Positions 5,670 through 16,593 are shown, counted from the stretch's first letter. The stretch is 21,345 nucleotides of DNA from an uncultured Oscillibacter sp. (GCA_910588175.1 CAJUQQ010000031.1:1-21345), one strand, 5' to 3'. The notes: generated from the sequence alone by a model not told the origin. Made by a program: numbers and translations.

Positions 5670-7211
5670 ATGAGAGGTGTACACAGCGCGGTTGACGACA
5701 TCCGCCGCACCGTATTCAAGGAGGTGGCGAAGCTGGCCTTCGAGGATGGGGACCCCCGTCTGCTGGACCAGATTCCCCTGAAGATGATCCAGGGCGACGT
5801 GGCGAAGCACCGCCACGATGTCTTCCTGGAGCGGGCCATCGTGCAGGAGCGGGTCCGCCTGGCCCTGGGCCTGAATCTCCGCTATGCCGGGGAGACCACC
5901 CCTGTCAGCGAGGACCTCCAGTGGGCGGAGAAATCCAAGAAGCACTTTGAAAACCCCCTGGTGAACATTATCCCCTTCGCCTGCAACGCCTGCCCGTCGA
6001 AGCAGCTGCGCATTACGGACAACTGCCAGGGCTGCATTTCCCACCCCTGCATGAACGTCTGTCCGAAAGACGCCATCTATATGGACAAGGACAAGCACTG
6101 CCACATCGACCAGGAAAAGTGCATCAAATGCGGCAAGTGCTTCAATCAGTGCCCCTACCGGGCCATCAGCAAGATCGAGCGGCCCTGCGCCGCCGCCTGC
6201 GGCATGGACGCCATCCAGTCCGACGAGCTGGGCCGGGCGAAGATCGACTACGACAAATGCGTCTCCTGCGGCATGTGCCTGGTCAACTGCCCCTTCGGCG
6301 CCATCGCCGACAAGAGCCAGATCTACCAGGTCTGCCAAGCCCTGCGGAACAATGAGAAGGTGGTGGCCTGCGTGGCCCCGGCCTTTGTGGGCCAGTTCGG
6401 CAAGGACGCCACCCCCGCCAAGCTCCACGCCGCCATGAAGGTGCTGGGCTTCTACGACGTGGTGGAGGTGGCCATCGGCGCGGACCTCTGCACCGTGGAG
6501 GAGGCCCACGACTTCCTGGAGGAAGTCCCCGCCAAGCAGCCCTGGATGGGCACTTCCTGCTGCCCCGCCTGGAGCGTCATGGCCAAGAAGCTCTATCCCG
6601 AGTTCTCCGACTATATCTCCATGGCCCTGACCCCCATGGTCATCACCGCCCGGATGGTGAAGAAGGACCACCCGGACGCCAGGGTGGTCTTCATCGGGCC
6701 CTGCTCCGCCAAGAAGCTGGAGGCCAACCGCCGGACCATCCGCTCCGACGTGGACTTCGTCCTCACCTTTGAGGAGATGCTGGGCATCTTCGACGCGGCG
6801 GACATCGACTTTACCAAGCTCCAGGCCAACCCGGAGGACGAGATGGAGGAGGGCACCGGCATGGGCCGGGGCTTCGCCGTGGGCGGAGGCGTGGCCGCCG
6901 CCGTGGTGGAGGCCATCAAACACATCGACCCGGAGCGGCAGATCAAGATCGAGTACGGCGACGGCCTGAAAAACTGCCGGAAGATGCTGGCCATGGCCAA
7001 GGCGGGTAAGCGGGACGGCTATCTGCTGGAGGGCATGGGCTGTCCCGGCGGGTGCGTGGCCGGCGCGGGCACCATCCGCCCGGTGCGGGACAGCATGATG
7101 ACCGTGGAGAAGTTCAAGAACGAGGCCCCCTCTATGAGCTGCACGGAAAGCCCCTATCTGGACCGGCTGGAGGAAGTGGAGCAGAAATACGAGATCACGC
7201 CCCACGACTGA
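5670..7211 (+). CDS. Monomeric ferredoxin-type [FeFe] hydrogenase, group B-like
   Basis: This 513-residue enzyme would interconvert protons and hydrogen using ferredoxin electrons in the cytoplasm. After a helical N-terminus (1-100) come cysteine-rich ferredoxin segments: CNACP and CQGC...CMNVCP (about 105-131), CIKCGKCFNQCP (about 151-162), CAAACG, and CVSCGMCLVNCP (about 197-208). The H-cluster domain follows, with motif L1 TSCCPAW at 295-301, L2 IGPCSAKKLE at 342-351 and L3 EGMGCPGGCVAGAG at 454-467, including all four cysteines expected to hold the H-cluster. The GPC form of L2 and the VAGAG form of L3 resemble the group B enzymes rather than classical group A; this subgrouping is from memory. 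Two ATGs compete: 5664 is only 2 bases from AGGAGG, while 5670 is 8 bases away, so 5670 is preferred. It has its own promoter and no partner subunit or maturase nearby. Confidence 0.9.
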   Translation: MRGVHSAVDDIRRTVFKEVAKLAFEDGDPRLLDQIPLKMIQGDVAKHRHDVFLERAIVQERVRLALGLNLRYAGETTPVSEDLQWAEKSKKHFENPLVNIIPFACNACPSKQLRITDNCQGCISHPCMNVCPKDAIYMDKDKHCHIDQEKCIKCGKCFNQCPYRAISKIERPCAAACGMDAIQSDELGRAKIDYDKCVSCGMCLVNCPFGAIADKSQIYQVCQALRNNEKVVACVAPAFVGQFGKDATPAKLHAAMKVLGFYDVVEVAIGADLCTVEEAHDFLEEVPAKQPWMGTSCCPAWSVMAKKLYPEFSDYISMALTPMVITARMVKKDHPDARVVFIGPCSAKKLEANRRTIRSDVDFVLTFEEMLGIFDAADIDFTKLQANPEDEMEEGTGMGRGFAVGGGVAAAVVEAIKHIDPERQIKIEYGDGLKNCRKMLAMAKAGKRDGYLLEGMGCPGGCVAGAGTIRPVRDSMMTVEKFKNEAPSMSCTESPYLDRLEEVEQKYEITPHD

Positions 7212-7246
7212 CGCTTCCCGCCGTCTCTTTCCGACAAGCCAAAATT

Positions 7247-7441
7247 GACGGACTCCGGCCCGCCAGAGTGTCCAGAAACGGTAAAACCTCCATCAACGGG
7301 AAGGAAGAGAGTTACGAGAGGAACCCAGGAAGGGTTCCTTTCGTTTTCAATCCGAAGTTTTCAGAACGTTTTTAACGTTCTGAAAACTTGCTCAGGCTGG
7401 CGATAACACGTTCTCGCCAGCCTGACGGGCTCCGGCCCGTC
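7247..7441 (+). repeat. Structured repeat R1, copy A
   Basis: The 162-base core (7264-7425) matches another core at 14576-14737 with 11 differences and no gaps (about 93% identity). It contains three hairpins: AGGAACCC/GGGTTCCT (7319-7339), a 16-pair stem (7355-7389, arms AAGTTTTCAGAACGTT and its complement) and a 12-pair stem (7392-7425, arms TCAGGCTGGCGA and its complement). The core is bracketed by two near-identical 18-base palindromic sequences (7247-7264 and 7424-7441, 16 of 18 identical). Differences between copies mostly preserve pairing. No reading frame is apparent, so it is a non-autonomous element or an RNA. It fills most of the gap between the hydrogenase and the sigma factor. 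Confidence 0.85.
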
Positions 7442-7450
7442 AATTTTTTT
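7424..7450 (+). terminator. Rho-independent terminator after the hydrogenase and R1 copy A
   Basis: GACGGGC pairs with GCCCGTC around a TCCG loop, followed by AA and seven T residues (7444-7450). It would end transcripts from the hydrogenase promoter before the sigma factor gene, and it doubles as the right-hand bracket of R1 copy A. Confidence 0.78.
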
Positions 7451-7509
7451 ATCCAAGCCGTAACGTTTCCCCCGTCCCGGGGATATACAGACAGGAAGGA
7501 GGGAGGCCT

Positions 7510-8001
7510 ATGGAGGATATGCGGGAGGTCTACCGGCAGCACGCCCAGACGGTCTATAAGTTCCTCCTGGCGAAAACCCGGGACGAGCATCTGGCGGAGG
7601 AGCTGACCCAGGAGACCTTTTACCAGGCCGTCAAATCCGTGGACCGCTTCGACGGGTCCTGCAAGGTCTCCGTCTGGCTGTGCCAGATCGCCAAGCACCT
7701 GTGGTACCAGCACCTCCGGAAGCAGAAGCGGGAGACTCCCCGTTCCCCGGAGGACATGCCCGAGGCCCCCGGCCCCTCGGCGGAGGAGCGGCTGCTGGAG
7801 CAGGAGGGGAGGATGGACCTCCTCCGGCTGGTACACGGCCTGCCGGAGCCGACCCGGGAGGTGGTGTACCTCCGGGCCTTCGGAGGCCTGAGCTTCCGGG
7901 AGATCGGGGACGTGTGCGGAAAGACGGAGACCTGGGCCCGGGTGACCTTTTACCGGAGCAAGGAAAAACTGCGGAATGGAGGCGCGGACGATGAAGAATG
8001 A
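7510..8001 (+). CDS. ECF-type RNA polymerase sigma factor (sigma-70 family)
   Basis: This 163-residue protein has sigma region 2 at about residues 5-70 (YRQHAQTVYKFLLAKTRDEH, then LAEELTQETFYQAV and the VSVWLCQIAKHLWY helix) and sigma region 4 at about 108-155 (LPEPTREVVYLRAFGGLSFREIG, then a helix-turn-helix ending RSKEKLR). The acidic linker between them is typical of ECF factors. The start has GGAGGGAGG just upstream. The gene overlaps the next by 11 bases; the next encodes a zinc-finger anti-sigma factor, so the two form a translationally coupled signal pair. GTAACGTTT at 7460-7468 resembles an ECF -35 element and could allow self-activation, but I could not fit a convincing -10. Confidence 0.93.
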   Translation: MEDMREVYRQHAQTVYKFLLAKTRDEHLAEELTQETFYQAVKSVDRFDGSCKVSVWLCQIAKHLWYQHLRKQKRETPRSPEDMPEAPGPSAEERLLEQEGRMDLLRLVHGLPEPTREVVYLRAFGGLSFREIGDVCGKTETWARVTFYRSKEKLRNGGADDEE

Positions 8002-9064
8002 TTTGACCTGCGGCGTGGTGCGGGATTTGCTGCCCAGCTATATCGAGGGTCTGCTGGGAGAGGACTCCCAGGAGGCGGTGGACCGGCACCTGGAGACCTG
8101 CCCGGCCTGTACCGCCCAAAAGGAGGCCATGGCCGCCCCCTCAGAGGCGGAAGCGGAGGAGGCCGCGAAGGAGGTGGACTTCCTCAAACGGGTAAAAAAG
8201 GGCACGGTGAAGAAAATCGTCCTGGCGGTAGTCTGCACAGTGCTGCTGGTGGTGGGCGGATACCTGCTGAAGGAGTTCGTCATCGGCCGGACCCCGGAGG
8301 CGGAGGACATTTCCATCGCAATTGCCGAGGTGAACTGGAAAAACGAGCTGAACCTGCTGGTGGATACCTACAACGGGGCCTATATGCTGCGGGGGCTGAA
8401 AAGCACCACCGTTGACGGCGTCCTCACCTACACGGCCAAGGAAGTGCGCGTCAACGAGCTGCCCTACCGCCTGGGCTGGGCGGCGTCTCTCTTGAAGCAG
8501 ACTCATCTGAACATCCCCCTGGAGGGCCTGACGGAGGTCTGGATTTGTGGGCGGCCGGTATGGCAGGAGGGCATGATCATCGACAAGGAGACCCTGGACC
8601 TGCTGGACGCCAAGACTCCCTACTGCGGGGATGCCCCGGCCCTGGGGAACATCGCCAAGCTCTTGGGGGTGGGAAACCAGATCGGGCGGTACAATATTTC
8701 CCTCCAGACCAGCGAGCGGCCCTACCGCTGGACGTTGGAGTTTGAGGAAACGGAGGAGACGACCTCTGAAATCTCGGGGCTGTCCCGGTTCCTGGGCTAT
8801 CAGATGCTGGCGCTGGTGGAGAATTTGGACGAGGTGTGCTTCCAATACCCGTCCTCCAGTGGGTTCTTCACGGCGGAGATAGCCTCCAACTCCCTGGCCC
8901 GGCTGACGGAGGTGTACAATGACAAACACGCCACAAGCTGGCCCGTCCACGAGAGCATCAAGGAGTACGCGGAGAGCCCCCTGGAGTACCAGCGCATGGT
9001 GAAGCTGCTGGAGGAGATGTTCCTGGGGACCAGCGGGACCACCGTCACCGTCGTCAAACCGTAA
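7991..9064 (+). CDS. Membrane anti-sigma factor with zinc-finger domain and large extracytoplasmic region
   Basis: The 357-residue protein has an N-terminal zf-HC2-like anti-sigma domain (1-45) with Cys7 and the HLETCPAC motif (His33, Cys37, Cys40). It then has a charged linker, one membrane segment at about 76-97 (IVLAVVCTVLLVVGGYLL) and an extracytoplasmic domain of about 260 residues that I cannot assign to a named family. By family knowledge the N-terminus would hold the sigma factor inactive at the membrane until a signal frees it. The start at 7991 overlaps the sigma gene by 11 bases and has GGAGG 8 bases upstream; the in-frame ATG at 7976 is less well placed. The unusually large outer domain, compared with simple anti-sigma factors, could be the sensor. 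Confidence 0.88.
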   Translation: MKNDLTCGVVRDLLPSYIEGLLGEDSQEAVDRHLETCPACTAQKEAMAAPSEAEAEEAAKEVDFLKRVKKGTVKKIVLAVVCTVLLVVGGYLLKEFVIGRTPEAEDISIAIAEVNWKNELNLLVDTYNGAYMLRGLKSTTVDGVLTYTAKEVRVNELPYRLGWAASLLKQTHLNIPLEGLTEVWICGRPVWQEGMIIDKETLDLLDAKTPYCGDAPALGNIAKLLGVGNQIGRYNISLQTSERPYRWTLEFEETEETTSEISGLSRFLGYQMLALVENLDEVCFQYPSSSGFFTAEIASNSLARLTEVYNDKHATSWPVHESIKEYAESPLEYQRMVKLLEEMFLGTSGTTVTVVKP

Positions 9065-9065
9065 A

Positions 9066-9095
9066 AAAAGGACCGCCCGAGAGGGCGGTCCTTTT
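9066..9095 (+). terminator. Rho-independent terminator of the sigma/anti-sigma operon
   Basis: AAAAGGACCGCCC pairs with GGGCGGTCCTTTT around a GAGA loop, immediately after the anti-sigma stop codon. The symmetric A and T ends mean it could also work on the minus strand. Confidence 0.92.
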
Positions 9096-9127
9096 GGTTT
9101 GTCCCGGCATGGCGAGTCCGGAGAAGC

Positions 9128-9204
9128 GGGAGGGGACAGAGCCCCTCCCCTACAGGGTGTTCTGCCGGTAGAAGGGGTGTAGGGGGCGGGCTCTGTCCCG
9201 CCCC
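9128..9204 (+). repeat. Repeat R2, copy 1, with flanking palindromes
   Basis: The R2 core (9148-9184) runs from CCCTACAGGGTG through TTCTGCCGGTAGAA to TGTAGGG, so its ends are a 7-base inverted repeat around an inner dyad. It is flanked by GGGAGGGG/CCCCTCCC (9128-9149, loop ACAGAG) and GGGGCGGG/CCCGCCCC (9183-9204, loop CTCTGT). The two loops are exact complements, so the flanking hairpins look like inverted relatives of each other. Further R2 copies are at 14517, 18447 and 18513. It fills the space between two convergent operons. Confidence 0.75.
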
Positions 9205-9211
9205 GTTTTCC

Positions 9212-13242
<4,031 letters not shown>

Positions 13243-13243
<1 letters not shown>

Positions 13244-14307
13244 TACAGGTTCCCTCCCTTCATCAAGTCCACAAAGCGGTCAAACAAAAACGCGGTGTCC
13301 AGGGGGCCGCCCCGGGCCTCGGGGTGGAACTGGACGGTGAAGGCCCGGAGATCCGGGTAGTCCAGCCCCTCGCAGGTCCCGTCGTTGGCGTTGGCGAAGG
13401 AGACGCGGCCGCGGGCCACGGAATCCCCGTCCACGGCGTAGCCGTGGTTCTGGCTGGTGATGTAGGTTCGCGGGCCGTTCAGATCCCGGACGGGCTGGTT
13501 GACCCCCCGGTGGCCGTATTTCAGCTTGTAGGTCTTCCCTCCCGCCGCCAGGGCGGTGAGCTGGTGGCCCAGGCAGATGCCGAACAGAGGAAGCGTTCCC
13601 AGGAGCTTTTGAATCTGCTCAATCTGGTAGACGTTTTCCGCCGGGTCCCCGGGGCCGTTGGAGAGCATGACGCCGTCGGGCTTCCGGGCCAGCAGGTCCT
13701 CCGCCGCTGTGGAGGCGGGGAGCACCGTCACCTCGCAGCCCCGCTTTCGCAGCTCCTGGATGATGTTGTTTTTCGCGCCGTAGTCCAGCAGGGCGACCCG
13801 AAACCGGAGGTCCCCCTCCGCCGGGAAGACGGCGGGCTCCCGGCGGGTGACGGCCTCCACCACGCCGGTCACGGCGTAGTGTTTCAGGGGCTCGAGGTCC
13901 GCCGGGACCTCGTCACAGATCATGGCGTTCATGACCCCGGACTCTCGGATGATCCGGGTGAGCTGCCGGGTGTCCACGCCATAGAGGCCGGGGATGCTCC
14001 GCTCTTTCAAAAAGCTCTCCAGATCCCCGCCGCAGCGGAAGTTGGAGGGGTGGCCGCAAGGCTCCCGGACCACATAGCCCTTGACGCGGCACTCCCCCTC
14101 GAAGTCCTGGGGAATGACGCCGTAGTTTCCGATGAGGGGATAGGTCTGCATGACGATCTGCCCCGCGTAGCTGGGGTCCGTCAGAGTCTCCACATAGCCG
14201 CACATGCCGGTGGTGAAGACCAGCTCCCCCACGGTCTCGGTCTCCGCGCCGAACCGGAGCCCCGGGAACACCTGGCCGTCCGCCAGTACCAAATAGCCTT
14301 TTTTCAT
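13243..14307 (-). CDS. carA: Carbamoyl-phosphate synthase small (glutaminase) subunit
   Basis: This 354-residue protein supplies ammonia from glutamine to CarB. The N-terminal CarA domain (1-150) includes FTTGMCGYVETLTDPSYAGQ. The class I glutamine amidotransferase domain (about 168-350) has the nucleophile Cys245 in FGICLGHQL and His328/Glu330 in VQFHPEA. The length is normal. The start at 14307 (MKKGYLVLADGQ) follows GGGAGG; a longer frame to 14508 crosses the promoter and is rejected. It is the first gene of a carA-carB/dapF operon, with stop and start overlapping as TAATG. No PyrR-binding attenuator or arginine operator was recognised in the short leader. Confidence 0.97.
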
Positions 14308-14346
14308 GGATGCCTCCCTTGCGCTTATTGGCGCTTTATCCCCTTT

Positions 14347-14375
14347 ATTATGAGGGTTTTCGGCCCCAGCGTCAA
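14347..14375 (-). promoter_or_regulatory. SigmaA promoter of carA-carB
   Basis: On the minus strand TTGACG (14370-14375) and CATAAT (14347-14352) are 17 bases apart. The leader is about 33 bases, with a small GCGC-AATAA-type hairpin just before the ribosome binding site, so there is little room for an attenuator. Confidence 0.75.
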
Positions 14376-14516
14376 TCCTGGATTGATTTCCGGGCGGCAA
14401 AGTTTGACGGCGAAAGGTATTACTTTTTGTGGAAAACAGAAAAAAGACTAACCTGGCCCCAGCGAAGGGGATGCGATATCCGTAAACGAGCCGCTGCCGG
14501 ATATCCAAGGGTCAGG

Positions 14517-14553
14517 CCCCACAGGGTGGTCTGCCGATAGAAGGAGTGTAGGG
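14517..14553 (+). repeat. Repeat R2, copy 2
   Basis: CCCCACAGGGTGGTCTGCC, then GATAGAAGGAGTGTAGGG, aligns with copy 1 at 9148-9184 with only a few substitutions. On its left are GGTCAGGCC (14508-14516, the same 9-mer that forms one arm of the palindrome at 18472-18493) and a GATATCCG/CGGATATC hairpin. On its right is the 24-base palindrome that brackets R1 copy B. Confidence 0.75.
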
Positions 14554-14761
14554 CCCGGTCCCCTGACCGGGCCCGCAGAGTGTCGAAAAACGGTAAAAAC
14601 TCCATCAACGGGAAGGAAGAGAGTTACGAGAGGAACCCAGGAAGGGTTCCTTTCGTTTTCAATCGGAAGTTTTCAGAACTTTTTTAAAGGTCTGAAAACT
14701 TGCTCAGGCTGTCGAAAACACGTTTTCGACAGCCTGAGGGCCCGGTCCCCTGACCGGGCCC
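14551..14761 (+). repeat. Structured repeat R1, copy B, bracketed by a duplicated 24-base palindrome
   Basis: The 162-base core (14576-14737) has the same three hairpins as copy A. The bracketing sequence is a perfect 24-base direct repeat (14551-14574 and 14738-14761), itself a palindrome with arms GGGCCCGGTC and GACCGGGCCC around CCCT. It differs from the bracket of copy A. In the third hairpin copy B has T-A where copy A has G-C, and a pair where copy A has a mismatch. The element lies between carA and spoVAF, both transcribed from the opposite strand. Confidence 0.85.
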
Positions 14762-14784
14762 TCCCCCCCCTGTGAGGCACAGCC

Positions 14785-14825
14785 AAAAGAGGACCGTCCC
14801 CTGCGGCGAACGCGGAGAACGGTCC
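14785..14825 (-). terminator. Probable terminator of the spoVAF-like gene
   Basis: GGACCGT (14791-14797) pairs with ACGGTCC (14819-14825), with further pairing inside. On the minus strand the hairpin is followed by TCTTTT. It starts 7 bases after the stop codon of the germination gene. Confidence 0.65.
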
Positions 14826-14832
14826 CGGAAAA

Positions 14833-16251
14833 TCAGGTGTTGTCCCGGCTGATAGGCTCCCGGACCAGAAGGCGCCAGAGAGCCCGGCCGTGGAAGGGAA
14901 TCAGGGGGTAGAGGTATCCCCGGCCCACCAGGGGCTTTGTGGTGGCCAGCAGAATGAGGATGCCCAGAATGCCAAAGCCGTAGCCCCAGATGTCGAATAC
15001 CGCCGTCAGCAGCAGCAGGACCACCCGAAGAAGCTTGAAGGCGTAGCCCATCTCATAGCTGGGCTGGGCGAAGCTGGCCACGGACACGAAGGCCATATAC
15101 ACCAGCACCTCCGGCCCCAGCCAGCCCGCCTGGACGGCGAAGTCCCCCAAAATCAGGGCCCCCAGCATGGAGAAGGAGTTGGACAGGGAGTCCGGCGTGT
15201 TCAGCGACGCCAGCTTCAAAACATCCACCAGGAACTCCACCACCAAAAGCTGCCACAGAAGCCCCAGGGCCGCGGGCTCCGGGGAGGAGAGGAATTCCAG
15301 CCACTCCGGCAGCCGCCCGGACTCCTTCACCATCAGGTACCAGGTGGGGGTGATGAGCAGGGAGATCAGAAACACGATGATCCGCAGGAGGCGGAGGTAG
15401 GATCCCACCAGGGGCGGGAAGTAAAACTCGTTGGCCTCCTGGGTGAAGTCGAAGAAGGTGGTGGGCAGAATCATCACCGAGGGGGAGTTGTCCACCATCA
15501 GCACCACGTTGCCCTCCATGACGCTGGCGGCGGCGCTGTCGGGCCGCTCGGTATAGCGGACCTTGGGGAAGGGGTTGTACCACTGCTTGGGGCGGATGGC
15601 CTCCGCAACGCTCTCCTGGGCCATGGAGAGGGAATTGACGTCGATGCCGTTCAGCTTTTCCCGGATGGCGGAGAGCAGGGCCGGGTCCGCCTTGTCGTCC
15701 AGGTAGCAGAGCACCGCGTCGGTGTGGGAGCGCCTGCCCACCTTCAGCCCCTCCATGGTGAGATGGGGGTCCCGGATGCGGCGGCGGAGCAGGGCCATGT
15801 TGGGCACCACCGCCTCCACGAAGCCGTCGTGGGAGCCCCGGAGGACCTTGCCGTCGGGAGGCTCGTCCACCCCCCGGCTGGGGTAGCTCTTGGCGTCGAT
15901 CTGGGCCCCGCCCCGGAGTCCCTCCACCAGGAGCAGGGTTTTTCCCATGAGGACGGAGGTGATGAGCTCCTCCGGGTCAAGGCCCACGTCCACCTCCGAA
16001 AAGGAAATCAGCCGGTCGGCGAAGTCCTGCATGTCCGTAAGGCCCTCCAGGGCGTTTTCCGGCCGGGAGAGCCAGAAGGCCCCCATGCGCTCCAGGGTCT
16101 CATCCAAACCGTAGCCGTCCACCACCCAGATGCGGGCCCGGCGGCCGGCGATGAGATAGTCCCGGCTCACCATGTCCACGCTGCGGCCCACGCCCAGGGC
16201 CTCGTCAAAGAGCCGGACGTTTTCTGTGTAATTGTCAGATAAAGTTCCCAT
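14833..16251 (-). CDS. spoVAF: GerA-family spore germination protein, SpoVAF-like
   Basis: This 472-residue membrane protein would act in the inner spore membrane during germination. An N-terminal soluble domain of about 280 residues begins LSDNYTENVRLFDEALGVG. The signature QWYNPFPKVRYTERPDSAAA (about 223-242) is characteristic of SpoVAF and related GerA A-subunits. A membrane domain with about four to six segments follows (from 288), including the conserved NTPDSLSNSFSMLG and FAQPSYEMGYAFKLLR regions. The start at 16251 has GGAGGT 5 bases upstream; longer frames to 16347 cross the promoter. It stands alone: no spoVA genes and no gerB or gerC partners are adjacent. A sigmaG-like promoter precedes it, consistent with forespore expression. 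The SpoVAF rather than GerA label rests on the motif and stand-alone position. Confidence 0.88.
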   Translation of the reverse strand: MGTLSDNYTENVRLFDEALGVGRSVDMVSRDYLIAGRRARIWVVDGYGLDETLERMGAFWLSRPENALEGLTDMQDFADRLISFSEVDVGLDPEELITSVLMGKTLLLVEGLRGGAQIDAKSYPSRGVDEPPDGKVLRGSHDGFVEAVVPNMALLRRRIRDPHLTMEGLKVGRRSHTDAVLCYLDDKADPALLSAIREKLNGIDVNSLSMAQESVAEAIRPKQWYNPFPKVRYTERPDSAAASVMEGNVVLMVDNSPSVMILPTTFFDFTQEANEFYFPPLVGSYLRLLRIIVFLISLLITPTWYLMVKESGRLPEWLEFLSSPEPAALGLLWQLLVVEFLVDVLKLASLNTPDSLSNSFSMLGALILGDFAVQAGWLGPEVLVYMAFVSVASFAQPSYEMGYAFKLLRVVLLLLTAVFDIWGYGFGILGILILLATTKPLVGRGYLYPLIPFHGRALWRLLVREPISRDNT

Positions 16252-16273
16252 GCGCCACCTCCAAGAATGGGGG

Positions 16274-16304
16274 TAGTATGCGCGGAAGGGGGAAGGATTA
16301 TCCA
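16274..16304 (-). promoter_or_regulatory. Forespore (sigmaG/sigmaF-like) promoter of the spoVAF-like gene
   Basis: On the minus strand TGGATA (16299-16304) and CATACTA (16274-16280) are separated by 18 bases. These fit the forespore sigma consensus (-35 like TGNATA, -10 like CATACTA) and not sigmaA. The implied leader is about 16 bases, just enough for the GGAGGT site. Confidence 0.65.
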
Positions 16305-16327
16305 TGAACAGGCGGCGGCGGAGAAAT

Positions 16328-16356
16328 TTGACAAACCGTGCGCCCAATGATAAAAT
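16328..16356 (+). promoter_or_regulatory. SigmaA promoter reading into the R3 leader and the 25-codon gene
   Basis: TTGACA (16328-16333) and TAAAAT (16351-16356) are 17 bases apart on the plus strand. Transcription would start near 16363 and give a leader of about 135 bases made mostly of hairpins (CCCGC/GCGGG, CGCTGCGCAGCG and the R3 structures). It is divergent from the spoVAF-like promoter. Confidence 0.75.
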
Positions 16357-16401
16357 AATCCCGCTCTCAAAAAGGGCGGGAACGCTGCGCAGCGGAAAGG
16401 C

Positions 16402-16459
16402 CTGCGCCCGCAGGCGCGTTTCGAGGCCAACCGCCGCATAGCGGCGGCTCTTAGGCCGA
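16402..16459 (+). repeat. Structured repeat R3, copy 1, in the leader of the 25-codon gene
   Basis: The segment contains GCGCCCGCAGGCGC, then AGGCCAACCGCCGC, a short loop, and GCGGCGGCTCTTAGGCC. It matches 18107-18163 almost base for base; the hairpin loop differs (AT versus GA) while the stems are kept. The outer GGCC/GGCC and inner CCGCCGC/GCGGCGG pairs suggest a folded RNA element. Confidence 0.7.
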
Positions 16460-16473
16460 GATGCTGGCTACAT

Positions 16474-16487
16474 CCTCCGAAAGGAGG
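16474..16487 (+). promoter_or_regulatory. Hairpin masking the ribosome binding site of the 25-codon gene
   Basis: CCTCC pairs with GGAGG around a GAAA tetraloop, so the core of the strong AAGGAGGTGA ribosome binding site (16481-16490) is within a stem. This would hold down translation until the structure is opened. Confidence 0.6.
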
Positions 16488-16496
16488 TGAGGCCGT

Positions 16497-16574
16497 ATGC
16501 GAATCACATTACATATCGGAGCCTTTACGGTGACTTTCATTGTGAAATGCAGAAACCGCCACTCTGGCAAGTGA
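16497..16574 (+). CDS. Predicted 25-residue hydrophobic peptide, possible type I toxin-like
   Basis: I do not recognise a named family. The peptide begins MRITLHIGAFTVTFIVK, an alternating beta-branched and hydrophobic stretch, and ends basic (CRNRHSGK). A very strong AAGGAGGTGA site lies 6 bases upstream but is folded into a GAAA-capped hairpin. The last codons (AGA AAC CGC CAC ... AAG TGA) also form the left arm of a terminator-like hairpin. A strong plus-strand promoter lies 130 bases upstream, and a perfect consensus minus-strand promoter sits downstream, facing it. Short hydrophobic peptide, masked ribosome binding site, structured leader and facing promoter together resemble type I toxin-antitoxin loci. 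The function is inferred from layout only, and toxicity is not shown by the sequence. Confidence 0.6.
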   Translation: MRITLHIGAFTVTFIVKCRNRHSGK

Positions 16575-16590
16575 CGGTTTCTTAGTCTTT
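16551..16590 (+). terminator. Terminator-like hairpin overlapping the end of the 25-codon gene
   Basis: AGAAACCG (16551-16558) pairs with CGGTTTCT (16575-16582), with an inner CACT/AGTG stem. A T-rich tail (TTTCTTAGTCTTT) follows. It overlaps the last seven codons and the stop codon. Confidence 0.5.
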
Positions 16591-16593
16591 ACT

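Noticed and set aside
5625..7205. A 526-codon open frame on the minus strand opposite the hydrogenase
   Set aside because: It is a shadow of the hydrogenase frame with His/Leu/Gly-rich translation; the plus strand carries all H-cluster motifs.
7247..7441. CRISPR or tRNA-like explanation for the R1 repeats
   Set aside because: There are only two copies 7 kb apart, no spacer array, and no tRNA arms or T loop; the three hairpins do not form a cloverleaf.
7460..7500. ECF-type autoregulatory promoter before the sigma gene (GTAACGTTT)
   Set aside because: The -35-like motif is attractive, but no -10 of the right type lies at the right spacing; noted in the gene entry only.
14890..16242. A 450-codon plus-strand frame opposite the germination gene
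   Set aside because: It is Gln/His/Gly-rich antisense translation; the minus strand has a clear GerA-family protein.
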